From the NCBI GenBank assembly GCA_964573015.1, contig CAZNHZ010000005.1:1-40154 (forward strand): a stretch of 40,154 bases of DNA, in the 5' to 3' direction. The notes below the pieces were generated by a model. It did not search any database. It was not told where the DNA came from and was given only the letters and a program-made list of their open reading frames with translations. The stretch comes from JAPUDQ01 sp964573015. Lineage in GTDB: Bacteria > Patescibacteriota > Saccharimonadia > Saccharimonadales > Saccharimonadaceae. The translations under genes and the position numbers were made by a program. This document shows, piece by piece, positions 16,025 to 25,625 of this stretch. Each line of letters starts with the position of its first letter. Within the stretch, counting starts at the first letter, position 1.

Positions 16025-17512
16025 ATGGTCGAGCGGACGAGTAAAACACGTGGCTTTACTATCACTGAGATGATTATTGTGATAGCAGTGTTTGCTATTG
16101 TCATGGTAGGAGTTATGACAGCACTTTTGACCTATTTGCGTATAGCAGCAACTGCGACAATTCGAGCGAATGCGTATGGACTTGCTGTGCAAGAGATAGA
16201 ATGGTTACGCTCTATGCCTTATGATAATCTCGCTGTTGCCGGAGGAGGTATTATAACCAGCGCTACTCCTTTACCTTCGACAAAAACCATTGTAATTACA
16301 GGCTATGAATATGAAGTCAGATATCGCATTTATTATGGCGATGATGCGTATGACGGCTGTTTGCCATATCCGCCAAATTTATCATATTTATGTCGTAATG
16401 GACCACCGGAGACTGGCAAACCGGCAGATACAAATCCTAAAGATTATAAACTTGCGCAAGTTGATGTATATGACAAAAAAAGTAATACAAAGTACGCGAG
16501 TTTAAATAGTATCTTTACCGCTCGTGTGGCCGAAACTGGTGGCAATACGTCTGCGATCATCGTAACGATAGTGGACTCGGCAGGTAATCCAGTTAATGGG
16601 GCATCGGTCAGGGTACAGAATTCAGCGCTCTCGCCTGCTGTTGACCAGACACAACTTACTGATGACAATGGCGTCGCACTGTTTCTCGACATTGCTCCTG
16701 ACTCTTCACCGCGTTTTGTCGTGTCCGCATCAAAAAACGGCTATAGCTCATTGTCAACGATCGCCACTAGTGGTGCGCTGGTGCCTACCTATCCTAACGT
16801 AAGCGCGCTGGTCCAGCAAGTTAGTAGTGCGACGCTTCGTATCGATCCTATCTCAAATAACAGCCTCCTTGCAATGATAGTTGATGGCGCTGGTAATCCG
16901 CGTCCCGGGGCGTCATTTGATATACGTGGTGGATACAAGCTGTATACTGATCCGGCCGATATGTCCTATAGCTATAATCAAACAGTTACCGCCAATTCCA
17001 GTGGTGAGGTATCGCTTGGCGGGCTTACACCAGGGGAGTATTTGATCTGCCAGGCTAGTATGCAAGCCTGTAGCGGCGGTCAGTATCTAGGTGCAGTATG
17101 GGTGGCTGTTGGCGCGGCACCCTACCAGCCCTTCACCATCCCTTCTGGCAATATACCGGCAGCCAACGGCTACATGCAAACGATCCAATTGCACACTGTC
17201 ACCTTAAGTTCACTACCGCGAATTTCAAGTGTAGAGCCGTCAGCCGTATCCTTGGCAAGTCCTGATATCGCATCGACTGATATTATTATCAAAGGGGCTA
17301 ATATAAGCGGGGCAGTTGTAACACTTGAAAAACCAGGCGTAACTATCACCAGCACGACCGTTGGTAGCGATACCCCTGGACAGATTGCGCGGCAGTTTGA
17401 TTTGTCAGCGGCGGCTACCGGCGGTTATACACTCAAAATCTCGGCGGGCGGGACAATTGAACAGAATAGTATCGCTCCCGGAGCGCAAGGTGGTGTCAAT
17501 GTCACGCCCTAA
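16025..17512 (+). CDS. Large minor pilin with adhesin-like domains
   Basis: A 495-aa protein with a prepilin signal (KTRG cleaved before FTITEMIIVIAVFAI, Glu5 present). After a pilin-like stalk with a cysteine pair (DGCLPYPPNLSYLC), residues about 180-245 (VTIVDSAGNPVNGASVRVQN) and 280-365 (MIVDGAGNPRPGASFDIRGG) match carboxypeptidase-regulatory-like beta folds. The C-terminus (about 402-490, PRISSVEPSAV...DIIIKGANI) looks like an IPT/TIG domain. Such modular pilins usually sit at the pilus tip and bind surfaces or other cells. Confidence 0.85.
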   Translation: MVERTSKTRGFTITEMIIVIAVFAIVMVGVMTALLTYLRIAATATIRANAYGLAVQEIEWLRSMPYDNLAVAGGGIITSATPLPSTKTIVITGYEYEVRYRIYYGDDAYDGCLPYPPNLSYLCRNGPPETGKPADTNPKDYKLAQVDVYDKKSNTKYASLNSIFTARVAETGGNTSAIIVTIVDSAGNPVNGASVRVQNSALSPAVDQTQLTDDNGVALFLDIAPDSSPRFVVSASKNGYSSLSTIATSGALVPTYPNVSALVQQVSSATLRIDPISNNSLLAMIVDGAGNPRPGASFDIRGGYKLYTDPADMSYSYNQTVTANSSGEVSLGGLTPGEYLICQASMQACSGGQYLGAVWVAVGAAPYQPFTIPSGNIPAANGYMQTIQLHTVTLSSLPRISSVEPSAVSLASPDIASTDIIIKGANISGAVVTLEKPGVTITSTTVGSDTPGQIARQFDLSAAATGGYTLKISAGGTIEQNSIAPGAQGGVNVTP

Positions 17513-18080
17513 CCAAGGTATTACCATTATTGAACTTGTCTTAGCGATAGCGATGATCGCTATTATCTCAGTAGTTATGACTGTGATTTTTGGTTCAACA
17601 ATTCGGGATTTGCTAAAAATTAACACAACGATGGTCAACACAAACCAAGAGCTTATCGCGCTACAACGTATGCAGCAAGTCGTTCGCAGTGGGACAAGAA
17701 TTACGGAAGCATCAGATCGAAAGTTGACGATATATGCCTATTTTTCACCGCAGGACGCAACGCTTTCACAGGTGACCTATTATTATGACTCATCAACCAA
17801 GACGCTCAAGGCCGATAAAATCCCTGCCAGTGGTTCTGCTCCAAATTACGTATATAATGCGAGTGATAAAATTACCATTGTGTTGATAAGTGGCTATGAA
17901 CAGGTTGGATCGCTTTTTGCTTACTATGACGCCAGCGGTAATTCAGGCCCATTTATGATAGATCAGCTCAAAGATATCAAGCGTATCATGATATTCATCC
18001 ATGACAAGGCCGTTGGCAGTAATAAAGAAACTCAAGTCCAGTCCTCAGTTATTATTCGTAACCGAAAGGTTAATTACTAA
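17499..18080 (+). CDS. Minor pilin, PilW/GspJ-like
   Basis: A 193-aa prepilin-like protein: PNQG cleaved before ITIIELVLAIAMIAII, with Glu5. ATG 17499 is chosen because the prepilin signal must be N-terminal and AAGGTGG lies just before it; an in-frame extension to 17361 would bury the signal. It overlaps the upstream pilin gene by 14 nt and is followed after 2 nt by the next one, so all three are one operon. Confidence 0.85.
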   Translation: MSRPNQGITIIELVLAIAMIAIISVVMTVIFGSTIRDLLKINTTMVNTNQELIALQRMQQVVRSGTRITEASDRKLTIYAYFSPQDATLSQVTYYYDSSTKTLKADKIPASGSAPNYVYNASDKITIVLISGYEQVGSLFAYYDASGNSGPFMIDQLKDIKRIMIFIHDKAVGSNKETQVQSSVIIRNRKVNY

Positions 18081-18082
18081 GT

Positions 18083-19600
18083 ATGCACGAGCAACAAAAT
18101 TCTCAAGGGTTTTCGCTTGTGACTATTATGACATTTATTGTCGTATTTGCTATTCTCTCACTTGCGGCTTCACAGATGATTATTACGACAGTCGGCACGA
18201 CGGCGCGGGCGAAAGCCAGTGAAACTGCTTTTAATCTCGCCGAAGCCGGGGCAAACTACTATTTGTGGCATATTAATCATAATAGTACTGACTATAAAGA
18301 CGGCAATACCTGGCCATCGAGTCAGAGTACGTATGGGTATGGACCATACCAACATTCATACAAAGATGCTGACGGGACACTTCTCGGTACATATACATTG
18401 TGGATTAAGCCTGGATCATCCGGATCGACTATCGCTACTGTTCGTTCGATCGGAAAAGCTGCTGGTATATATCCATCAACTCGAACAATCGAGGTACGTA
18501 TCGGCGCGCCGTCATTTAGCACGTATGCTGTTGCCGGTAATACGGCATTATGGTTTGGTAACACTGAAAATGCTAATGGTGCAGTTCATTCGAACGTTGG
18601 CGTCAAGATGGATGGGCCGAATTCCGATAATGTCACAAGCAGTAATTCATCGTATGTTGTCCCTAGTTGGAGCGGCTCCGGCGCAAACTCAACAAAACCC
18701 GGTGTTTGGTGTGATCCAAGTATCACATCACCCACTAACTGTAACACCCGCAATAAAACCAGCTGGCAGTACCCTGTACCGCAAATTGATTTTAACAGGC
18801 TCTCAGCTGATTTATGCGACTTAAAGAAAATTGCTACCGGCATTAATACCGCAACAGCTTGCAATGCCCAACCCGCGCGGAGCAATGCCTATATTCCACC
18901 AGCTAGCAGCACATACTCAAAAGCGGTGGGATATTTGATCACGCTGAATGATAATGGAACGTATACACTTGAAAAAGTAACTAATGAACGTGACAATGTA
19001 ACACCCTATAACAGTGCATTGACTCGAACAAATGTCGCAAGTAATATTACCATACCGGCGAACGGTATTATCTTTGTTGAGGATAATGTTTGGATTCGTT
19101 CAGCCGGGCCAAATGGATTTAACGGGCGCGTAACGATTGCTAGTGCGCGGTTAGCGGTTGGGGGCGACTCAAATGTGGTGATCGCAGGCAATATAAGGTA
19201 TGCCGATCAATATAGCGGTACGAATACTATTGGTTTGATAGCTGAAAATAATGTTGAGATTGCACCGTATGCCGGGGCACCGCTCACGATTCATGGGGCG
19301 CTAATTGCAAAATCTGGAGGGGTTGGTATTCGTCAAAAATATAATACAACTGGTAGCTGGGTACAAGGTTATCCAAATAGCTCGCAGCAGCTTACCTTTT
19401 TTGGCTCCTTAGCTTCTAACCAGATATGGACGTGGTCGGTAATGCTATGTGGCACTCCAAGTAATGCGAGCTGTTGGGCGGGTTATCGTTATACCAATAA
19501 TATTTATGACGAAAACTTGCGATATGCACCACCACCAAATTTCCCTGTTACAAGCACGTATGATATATTATCGTGGCGTGAGGTACTAACACGACCCTAG
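18083..19600 (+). CDS. Large PilX/GspK-like minor pilin lacking Glu5
   Basis: A 505-aa protein. NSQG is cleaved before FSLVTIMTFIVVFAILSLAA, so position 5 of the mature protein is Thr, not Glu. The following ETAFNLAEAGANYYLWHIN is the PilX-type helix. The long C-terminal part (about 100-505) is rich in Ser, Thr, Asn and Gly, and includes a beta-solenoid-like stretch (ANGIIFVEDNVWIRSAGPNGFNGRVTIAS). The tip subunits GspK and some PilX lack Glu5, so this is probably the tip-most subunit. Confidence 0.8.
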   Translation: MHEQQNSQGFSLVTIMTFIVVFAILSLAASQMIITTVGTTARAKASETAFNLAEAGANYYLWHINHNSTDYKDGNTWPSSQSTYGYGPYQHSYKDADGTLLGTYTLWIKPGSSGSTIATVRSIGKAAGIYPSTRTIEVRIGAPSFSTYAVAGNTALWFGNTENANGAVHSNVGVKMDGPNSDNVTSSNSSYVVPSWSGSGANSTKPGVWCDPSITSPTNCNTRNKTSWQYPVPQIDFNRLSADLCDLKKIATGINTATACNAQPARSNAYIPPASSTYSKAVGYLITLNDNGTYTLEKVTNERDNVTPYNSALTRTNVASNITIPANGIIFVEDNVWIRSAGPNGFNGRVTIASARLAVGGDSNVVIAGNIRYADQYSGTNTIGLIAENNVEIAPYAGAPLTIHGALIAKSGGVGIRQKYNTTGSWVQGYPNSSQQLTFFGSLASNQIWTWSVMLCGTPSNASCWAGYRYTNNIYDENLRYAPPPNFPVTSTYDILSWREVLTRP

Positions 19601-19629
19601 GCACACTCAAACGAGATGTGAGCATAACA

Positions 19630-20844
19630 TTATTTAACATTTTGACTCAGGCTCGCGATCGGCCCCATTACGCTTACCGCAACCAGCCCGACCATACCGC
19701 CCATAAAGACGATCATGACTGGCTCAATGATAGAACTCAAACTGGCAATTGTCGCGTCGACTTCTTCTTCGAAAAAGTCAGCTACTTTGATAAGAACTTC
19801 GGCCGTGTCGCCAGTTTCTTCACCAACAGCAAGCATCTGCGGAACGATCGCCGGGAATAATCCGCCTCGTTCTAGCGCCTGGGATAGTGTCTGGCCGGCT
19901 TTGACGGCTTCGGCGCCTTTTGTGAGTTCATCTTTGAACGCATCATTGCCCAGGGCGTTTCCAGTGACGCGAAGTGTTTCGAGCACGCTCACGCCAGCAC
20001 CAATAAGTGATGAAAATGTACGAGCAAATCGTGCCACGGCGACTTTGGTGATAATTGGTCCGACAATCGGAGCCTTGATGAGCGCATAATGCAGCACATG
20101 CCGTCCATTCGGCGTTCGAAAATATGTCCTCAGGCCAAACACCGTACCAACCATGCCACCCAATACTATATACCAGTAAGTTATCATAAAACTGCTCACG
20201 CCAAGCATAACCTGGGTAATCATCGGTAGTTCGGCATCAGGGCCGCCGAGGTCGAGCAGAATCTTGCCGATTTGCGGTATGACAAATAGCATGAGACCAA
20301 AAAACGCTCCCAGAGTGATGATGACAAGTATCATAGGGTAAGTCATGGCGCTTTTGACTTTCTTTTTCATAGAGTCGTTTTTTTCCTGCTGAACAGCGAG
20401 ACGTTTGAGAATATCGTCTAAAATACCACCCGCTTCGCCGGCTTTCACCATGTTGATGAACACATCGCTAAAAGCATCCGGATGTTTAGAGAAAGCTTCG
20501 CCAAGCGGCGAACCTGCCTGCACGTCACGGCTGACTTGTTGTAAAATCGCTTGAAAAGTTTTGTTGTCTGTTTGTTTGCTGAGTGTTGTCAATGCTTTGA
20601 GCAGCGGCACTCCGGCGCTAATCATGGTGCTGAGCTGGCGGGTGAAGATAACGAGGTCTTTGGTCTTTACACGAGGTTTCATAAATGACATAATGTCGGT
20701 TTTTGTCTTGACTTCGTTTAGCGACAAGGGACGGCTACCCTGGTTGGTGATGAGTTCCATAGCGGCTTCGCGGCTTGAAGCCTCGATTCGGCCATTGATT
20801 ACTTTGCCGTCTTTGTTTTGGGCGCTATAGACAAATGTAGACAT
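19630..20844 (-). CDS. pilC: Type IV pilus inner membrane platform PilC
   Basis: A 404-aa protein of normal length with two T2SSF domains (about 70-193 and 272-395), each with the pattern FTRQLSTMISAGVPLLKAL / FARTFSSLIGAGVSVLETL, and three membrane segments. It couples the motor PilB to pilin insertion. Its ATG shares one base with the pilB stop (TAATG), so the two are coupled. Confidence 0.97.
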   Translation of the reverse strand: MSTFVYSAQNKDGKVINGRIEASSREAAMELITNQGSRPLSLNEVKTKTDIMSFMKPRVKTKDLVIFTRQLSTMISAGVPLLKALTTLSKQTDNKTFQAILQQVSRDVQAGSPLGEAFSKHPDAFSDVFINMVKAGEAGGILDDILKRLAVQQEKNDSMKKKVKSAMTYPMILVIITLGAFFGLMLFVIPQIGKILLDLGGPDAELPMITQVMLGVSSFMITYWYIVLGGMVGTVFGLRTYFRTPNGRHVLHYALIKAPIVGPIITKVAVARFARTFSSLIGAGVSVLETLRVTGNALGNDAFKDELTKGAEAVKAGQTLSQALERGGLFPAIVPQMLAVGEETGDTAEVLIKVADFFEEEVDATIASLSSIIEPVMIVFMGGMVGLVAVSVMGPIASLSQNVK

Positions 20845-22628
20845 TATTCCCTCGTTACTCTTAGGATTTCTTCGATACTGGTTACACCGCGCAGGGCTTT
20901 GACAAGACCGTCTTGCTGCATAGTGATCATATCTTCGCGGATAGCTTGATTTTGGAGGTCTGTGCTGGTCGCATTGCCGACGATTAAGCGCTGAATTTCA
21001 TTGGTGTTAGCTAATACTTCATATATACCGCGCCGACCGCTATAACCAGACCCGTTACACTCTGAGCAACCGCCTTCGTGCTCTCGATATAAAAACTGGA
21101 TAGTAGTTCCGCTAGTCGATAGCGGCTGGTCGGATAATTTGCCGCCAATCTCTTCAGCGGCAGCTTGCTGCTCGAGACGATGTAAGTGATCTAAGTAGCT
21201 GTCTTGATCCAAGTTAAACAATCTGACAATTTCGGCCAGCTTGGTTTGATCTGGGGTAAATTGCTCGCGGCATGACGTGCAGAGCATTCTTACCAGACGC
21301 TGGCCTACGACGGCTCGTACCGTGCTGGCGATCAGAAATGGTTCAATTCCCATGTCGAGCAACCGCGGCAGACAGGTGGCGGCGTTGTTGGTGTGTAGCG
21401 TACTAAATACCAGATGACCGGTTAGGGCTGCCTGGACACCTAGGTTGGCGGTTTCACCGTCGCGAATTTCGCCGACCATGATTATGTTGGGGTCTTGTCT
21501 CAGTAGTGCTCGTAGACCAGCGACAAATGTCATGCCGGCTGTCGGGTTGACCTGCGTTTGATTAGCGCCCGGTATCTTGTACTCAACCGGATCTTCGACC
21601 GTTGAGATATTTACCTTGGGGTCGTTGAGGATACTGAGCACGCTAAACAAAGTGGTTGATTTGCCCGATCCGGTCGGCCCGGTCACCAGTACCATACCGT
21701 GCGGTTGTTTGATAGCATCTTCGATGCGTGATTTGGCTATACCCCAAAAACCTAGCTCGGATAATGATAGAGCCTTGGAGCTTTCGCTCAAGATACGCAT
21801 GACGACTTTTTCGCCAGTGGTGATCGGTAGGGTGCTGACACGAAACGCGAAAGACCGGCCGCTTAGGTTGATCTTGAAACGACCGTCTTGGGGTGCGCGT
21901 CGTTCATCGATTTTGAGATTACTGAGGATTTTGATACGACTGATGAGCGCACCATGAACATTTTTGGGCAGTTTGTTGGCCTCGCGGAGTACACCGTCGA
22001 TACGGTAGCGAATACTGACGTAGTCGTCGCGCGGCTCGATGTGAATATCGCTGGCGCCGGCGCGAATAGCGAACTCGAGAATCAGGTTGACGGTTTGGGC
22101 AATTGGCGAGTCTTCGGCAATATCGGAAGCCGAGACTTCTTCTTCGGCGTTTTCCTCTTCGATCTGAATAGTTTTGCTGATTTCTTCTTCGGAGCCTTCA
22201 CGGTAGGCTTGAAGGCAGGTCAGGATATTGTCTTGGCTGGCAGCGTAAATAACCAGTTTTGTACCGGTGTATTTTTGGATAAAATCGATTGATTGCAAGT
22301 CGTCCGGGTCGGTCATCGCCAGGTGATGCGTGCCGTCGGCATCAATTCGAAACACCACGGCTAGATATTGTCGGGCAATACGCTCCGGTATGCTCGATAC
22401 TATTTCTTTGGTGATGTCTTTGGGGTCAAGCAAGATGTATGGTATGCCGTTTTGTTCGGCATATAGCTTGGTTAGTTCATCATCGTTGATAATGTCATGC
22501 TCGGCGATAATTTCCTGGAGACGCTTTCCCTCTGTTTTGGCTTCATGCTTGAGCTCATCCAGCCGAGACTGGTCGATTTTTGATTTACCTAAGAGCAATT
22601 TCTCTAGCTGCCGATCGGCAATTTTCAT
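20844..22628 (-). CDS. pilB: Type IV pilus extension ATPase PilB
   Basis: A 594-aa cytoplasmic motor. It has an N-terminal MshEN-type domain (1-150), Walker A GPTGSGKST (317-325), Asp box STVEDPVEY, Walker B NIIMVGEIRD (381-390) and His box LVFSTLHTNN (407-416). Zinc-binding cysteines are C450/C453 and CSEC near 535. TTGGAG lies 7 nt before the ATG. No retraction ATPase PilT is present in the window. Confidence 0.97.
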   Translation of the reverse strand: MKIADRQLEKLLLGKSKIDQSRLDELKHEAKTEGKRLQEIIAEHDIINDDELTKLYAEQNGIPYILLDPKDITKEIVSSIPERIARQYLAVVFRIDADGTHHLAMTDPDDLQSIDFIQKYTGTKLVIYAASQDNILTCLQAYREGSEEEISKTIQIEEENAEEEVSASDIAEDSPIAQTVNLILEFAIRAGASDIHIEPRDDYVSIRYRIDGVLREANKLPKNVHGALISRIKILSNLKIDERRAPQDGRFKINLSGRSFAFRVSTLPITTGEKVVMRILSESSKALSLSELGFWGIAKSRIEDAIKQPHGMVLVTGPTGSGKSTTLFSVLSILNDPKVNISTVEDPVEYKIPGANQTQVNPTAGMTFVAGLRALLRQDPNIIMVGEIRDGETANLGVQAALTGHLVFSTLHTNNAATCLPRLLDMGIEPFLIASTVRAVVGQRLVRMLCTSCREQFTPDQTKLAEIVRLFNLDQDSYLDHLHRLEQQAAAEEIGGKLSDQPLSTSGTTIQFLYREHEGGCSECNGSGYSGRRGIYEVLANTNEIQRLIVGNATSTDLQNQAIREDMITMQQDGLVKALRGVTSIEEILRVTRE

Positions 22629-22649
22629 GCTTCGGCTCCAACTGACATC

Positions 22650-22678
22650 TGTATAGCATTCGGTCTATGTTTTTTCAC
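22650..22678 (-). promoter_or_regulatory. pilB promoter
   Basis: On the minus strand GTGAAA (22678-22673), a 17-bp spacer and TATACA (22655-22650). Transcription would start near 22643, leaving a leader of about 15 nt with the TTGGAG site. Confidence 0.5.
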
Positions 22679-22753
22679 GATGACTCCCACCATTGACTAA
22701 TTACTATGATACCGATAAAACCATAAGTTGTATAGGTTGGAGAGCAAATGTTT

Positions 22754-22759
22754 TATACT
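22754..22759 (+). promoter_or_regulatory. tsaE -10 box
   Basis: TATACT 8 nt before ATG 22768. Confidence 0.5.
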
Positions 22760-22767
22760 GTTAGTCA

Positions 22768-23190
22768 ATGAAAGTTGCGACCGCTAGTGACATGATGAGA
22801 CTCGGTGAGGCTGTGGCCAGCCGCCTGCACGGTGGCGAGTGTATTGAATTAGTGGGTGATATCGGTGCCGGCAAGACGACATTTGTGCAAGGCATGGGTG
22901 TCGGTCTCGAAGTCATCGATGATGTGCAAAGCCCCAGTTTTACTATAAGCCGCGAATACGAGTGCCGCGACAATTTACGTTTGGTACATTATGATTTCTA
23001 TAGATTGCAAGAAGCCGGGGTAATTGCCTATGAATTAGCGGAATCACTCAGTGATCCGCAGGCTATTACGGTCATCGAATGGGCCAAAACAATCAATGCC
23101 GTACTGCCGGATAATCGAATAGTTGTGACCATAACCTCCGACAAAAATAGTGAGGCGCGGACAGTTGACTTACGAGGCTTGTCGCTATGA
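22768..23190 (+). CDS. tsaE: tRNA t6A synthesis ATPase TsaE
   Basis: A 140-aa P-loop protein with Walker A GDIGAGKTT (30-38), then SPSFTI and HYDFYRL, both family hallmarks. It powers the TsaB-TsaD complex that makes N6-threonylcarbamoyladenosine at position 37 of ANN-decoding tRNAs. Its stop overlaps the tsaB start (ATGA). Confidence 0.95.
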   Translation: MKVATASDMMRLGEAVASRLHGGECIELVGDIGAGKTTFVQGMGVGLEVIDDVQSPSFTISREYECRDNLRLVHYDFYRLQEAGVIAYELAESLSDPQAITVIEWAKTINAVLPDNRIVVTITSDKNSEARTVDLRGLSL

Positions 23191-23576
23191 TTTTGGCGCT
23201 GCGCACCGATCAGCCGCAGGCCCAATTGCTGCTTATCGAACATGATGAAATTGCAGTTGATTATAAATGGGAGGCAGATCGACGGCTGGCGACAACTCTG
23301 CTCGGTACTATCGATTCGGTCCTGGCAGCTCATGGCTCAGATTGGTCGGCGGTGCGGGGCATTATTGTTTATCAAGGTCCGGGTAGCTTTACTGGTTTAA
23401 GGATTGGCATGGCAGTCGCAAACACAGCGGCATATGCCCAAGAATTGCCGATCGTCACGGCTCGAGGCGATAAATGGGTCGAAACCGGTCTCAGATATTT
23501 GGCAGACGGCCAAAACGATACTACAACTCTACCTTATTATGGTGCTCCGCCACGAGTGACAAAGCCTCAAAAATAG
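23187..23576 (+). CDS. tsaB: Short TsaB (t6A synthesis scaffold)
   Basis: A 129-aa protein with an N-terminal ASKHA fold and the diagnostic GPGSFTGLRIGMAVANTAAYA block at about residues 65-85, the surface that pairs with TsaD. Usual TsaB is about 220 aa; the C-terminal half is missing, and the protein ends in a basic PPRVTKPQK tail. Because dimerisation with TsaD uses the N-terminal lobe, the short form may still work. The partner gene tsaD is not in the window. Confidence 0.88.
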   Translation: MILALRTDQPQAQLLLIEHDEIAVDYKWEADRRLATTLLGTIDSVLAAHGSDWSAVRGIIVYQGPGSFTGLRIGMAVANTAAYAQELPIVTARGDKWVETGLRYLADGQNDTTTLPYYGAPPRVTKPQK

Positions 23577-23601
23577 TTGCATAGATAGTGATGAACAGCG
23601 T

Positions 23602-23607
23602 ACAATA
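23602..23607 (+). promoter_or_regulatory. Possible rny promoter
   Basis: TACAAT 133 nt before the rny start. It would give an unusually long leader of about 125 nt, with a TTGATCAA palindrome at 23621-23628. I see no recognisable riboswitch in it. Confidence 0.3.
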
Positions 23608-23740
23608 AAAAGGATCATTTTGATCAATTGTATCTATTAGCATTCATGGCCTTACTGCGAGTCATATCTTAGGACTAGAGAAGTGATAGCGATGTCCAGA
23701 CAGCCGGCGTAGGCGGGTCGATAAACGAAAGGATTAGAAA

Positions 23741-25246
23741 ATGGAAGTACTCCTCGCAATTATTGGAGTTGTTTTAGGTGCCGGCGGTACCTATGCCTAC
23801 AATCAGCGTAAAGGTGCGACGGCATCGGCAGCGGCTGACAAGCTGATTGCAGAGGCTAAGCATAAAGCTGGGGATATTGTGCTGAAAGCCAAAGATGAGG
23901 CGCTGAAACTTGCCGAAGATGCCAAGAAAGATGAAGATGAGCGCCGCAAAGAGACCAAAAAGGCCGAGAATCGCATTGCGGATCGCGAGGCCAACCTCGA
24001 TCGCAAACTCGAGGAGCTCGATACGCGATCGGAAAAATTGCGCAAACAAGAGGACGAAGTCGAATCACTCAAGGGAGAGATACGCGATATTCGTACCAAG
24101 CAGCAGGAGAAGCTAGAGAAAATCGCCAAACTTACCAAAAAAGATGCTGCCGAAAAACTGATGGCGATGACTGAACGCGATATCAAAAATGACTTGCTCG
24201 GTCTGGTCGCCAAGCTGCAAAAAGATGCGATGGCCGATGCCGAAGAGCGCGCTCAGACGATTCTCGTCAGTGCCATGGAGCGTATGAGCTCAGATGTCAC
24301 CGCCGAACGCACAGTTACTGCCGTCAAGCTAACTGATGACGAGATGAAAGGGCGGATTATCGGTAAAGAGGGTCGTAACATCCAGGCGCTCCAGCGGGCG
24401 ACTGGCGTCGATATCATGGTGGATGACACGCCGGGCATGATTATCCTGAGCAGTTTTGACCCGATTCGCCGTCAGGTCGCGCGTCTTAGCCTCGAGATGC
24501 TTATGAAAGACGGCCGTATTCATCCGGCGCGCATCGAAGAAGTCGTCGAAAAGGCCCAAAAAGAACTCGACAAAGAGATTACCAGAGCCGGTGAGGATGC
24601 CGCCCGCGAAGTCGGTGTGGTTGGTATTCCTAGCGAGCTTATTCGTCTGCTTGGGGAACTCAAATATCGTACAAGTTATGGCCAAAATGTGCTGAAACAC
24701 TCGACTGAGATGGCTCACATGGCTGGCCTCATCGCCGAAGAGATCGGGGCGGATGTGCGCGTTACAAAGACAGCGACGCTACTGCATGACATGGGCAAAG
24801 CCGTCACGCACAAGGTCGAAGGCAAGCATCACCATATCGGTGCCGAGCTGGCGCGTAAGTACGGTATGAGTGATGACATCGTCCATGCGATTGAAGCTCA
24901 CCATGATGATATCGAGGCGACGACACCAGAGGCATTGATCGTCCGTGTTTGCGACGCACTGTCGGCTGCTCGTCCGGGCGCGCGTAACATCTCGGCCGAG
25001 AATTTCGTCGAACGCATGCGTGACCTTGAAAATGTGGCGACGAGCTTTGACGGTATCGACAAAGCCTATGCGATCTCAGCCGGGCGTGAAGTCCGCGTCA
25101 TCGTCAAGCCGCAATCGATTGATGATCTCAGTGCGATCAAACTGGCTCGTGATATCGCCACCAAGATTGAGAGCACGATGCAGTATCCGGGTACGATCAA
25201 AGTCAATGTCATCCGCGAAACTCGCGCGATCGAATTTGCTAAGTAG
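23741..25246 (+). CDS. rny: Ribonuclease Y
   Basis: A 501-aa membrane-anchored endoribonuclease that starts bulk mRNA decay. It has an N-terminal membrane helix (1-21), a long charged coiled coil (about 28-150), a KH domain with GRIIGKEGRN near 206-215, and an HD domain with LLHDMGKA holding the metal-binding His-Asp. AAAGGA (23728-23733) 7 nt upstream fixes the start. Confidence 0.97.
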   Translation: MEVLLAIIGVVLGAGGTYAYNQRKGATASAAADKLIAEAKHKAGDIVLKAKDEALKLAEDAKKDEDERRKETKKAENRIADREANLDRKLEELDTRSEKLRKQEDEVESLKGEIRDIRTKQQEKLEKIAKLTKKDAAEKLMAMTERDIKNDLLGLVAKLQKDAMADAEERAQTILVSAMERMSSDVTAERTVTAVKLTDDEMKGRIIGKEGRNIQALQRATGVDIMVDDTPGMIILSSFDPIRRQVARLSLEMLMKDGRIHPARIEEVVEKAQKELDKEITRAGEDAAREVGVVGIPSELIRLLGELKYRTSYGQNVLKHSTEMAHMAGLIAEEIGADVRVTKTATLLHDMGKAVTHKVEGKHHHIGAELARKYGMSDDIVHAIEAHHDDIEATTPEALIVRVCDALSAARPGARNISAENFVERMRDLENVATSFDGIDKAYAISAGREVRVIVKPQSIDDLSAIKLARDIATKIESTMQYPGTIKVNVIRETRAIEFAK

Positions 25247-25252
25247 TATACT
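25247..25252 (+). promoter_or_regulatory. -10 box for the coiled-coil gene
   Basis: TATACT begins right after the rny stop and lies 6 nt before ATG 25259. Confidence 0.5.
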
Positions 25253-25258
25253 AATACT

Positions 25259-25615
25259 ATGGCCGACATCGATTATGGGCAGATTCAGCGCTCGGTACAA
25301 GACGCGACAGCCAACATACGGTCAAATGTTGATCGTTTGACAAATGATATCGCTACAATTCGCCAACAGGTAGGGCAGAGCAGCCTGGCAAGTTCGATGC
25401 TGGGCGGTATCGAGCAGCGGCTTGAGAGGATAGAGCGGAATACTTCTACGGAGGGCGCTTGCTCAGAGGCAACAATTCGTCAACTCAGTGATGACATTGC
25501 CGATATAAAAGTCCGGCTGGGCAGTGTAGAAAAATTTGCCCTGCAGTTTAGTGATTATTTGCAGCAAAAATTTGAGGAGGAAAAAGACGATAGAGAGTAT
25601 CGCCGCGTAGGTTAA
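25259..25615 (+). CDS. Small coiled-coil protein
   Basis: A 118-aa soluble protein I do not recognise. Two helical stretches with heptad-like spacing (about 8-60 and 70-112; NVDRLTNDIATIRQQV and IRQLSDDIADIKVRLGSVEKF) predict a coiled coil or a spectrin-like bundle, with one Cys in the linker. It has its own -10 box next to the rny stop, so it need not be linked to RNase Y. tRNA-Pro begins 10 nt after its stop. Confidence 0.75.
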   Translation: MADIDYGQIQRSVQDATANIRSNVDRLTNDIATIRQQVGQSSLASSMLGGIEQRLERIERNTSTEGACSEATIRQLSDDIADIKVRLGSVEKFALQFSDYLQQKFEEEKDDREYRRVG

Positions 25616-25625
25616 ACGGGATTAT

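Noticed and set aside
22625..22648. Seven-codon ORF (MSVGAEA) overlapping the pilB start on the minus strand
   Set aside because: The likely transcription start near 22643 lies after its ATG, and the sequence before pilB is better read as a ribosome site.
23774..24213. Long antisense ORFs opposite rny
   Set aside because: They are shadows of the coiled-coil coding sequence, with Ser/Arg-rich composition typical of such shadows.
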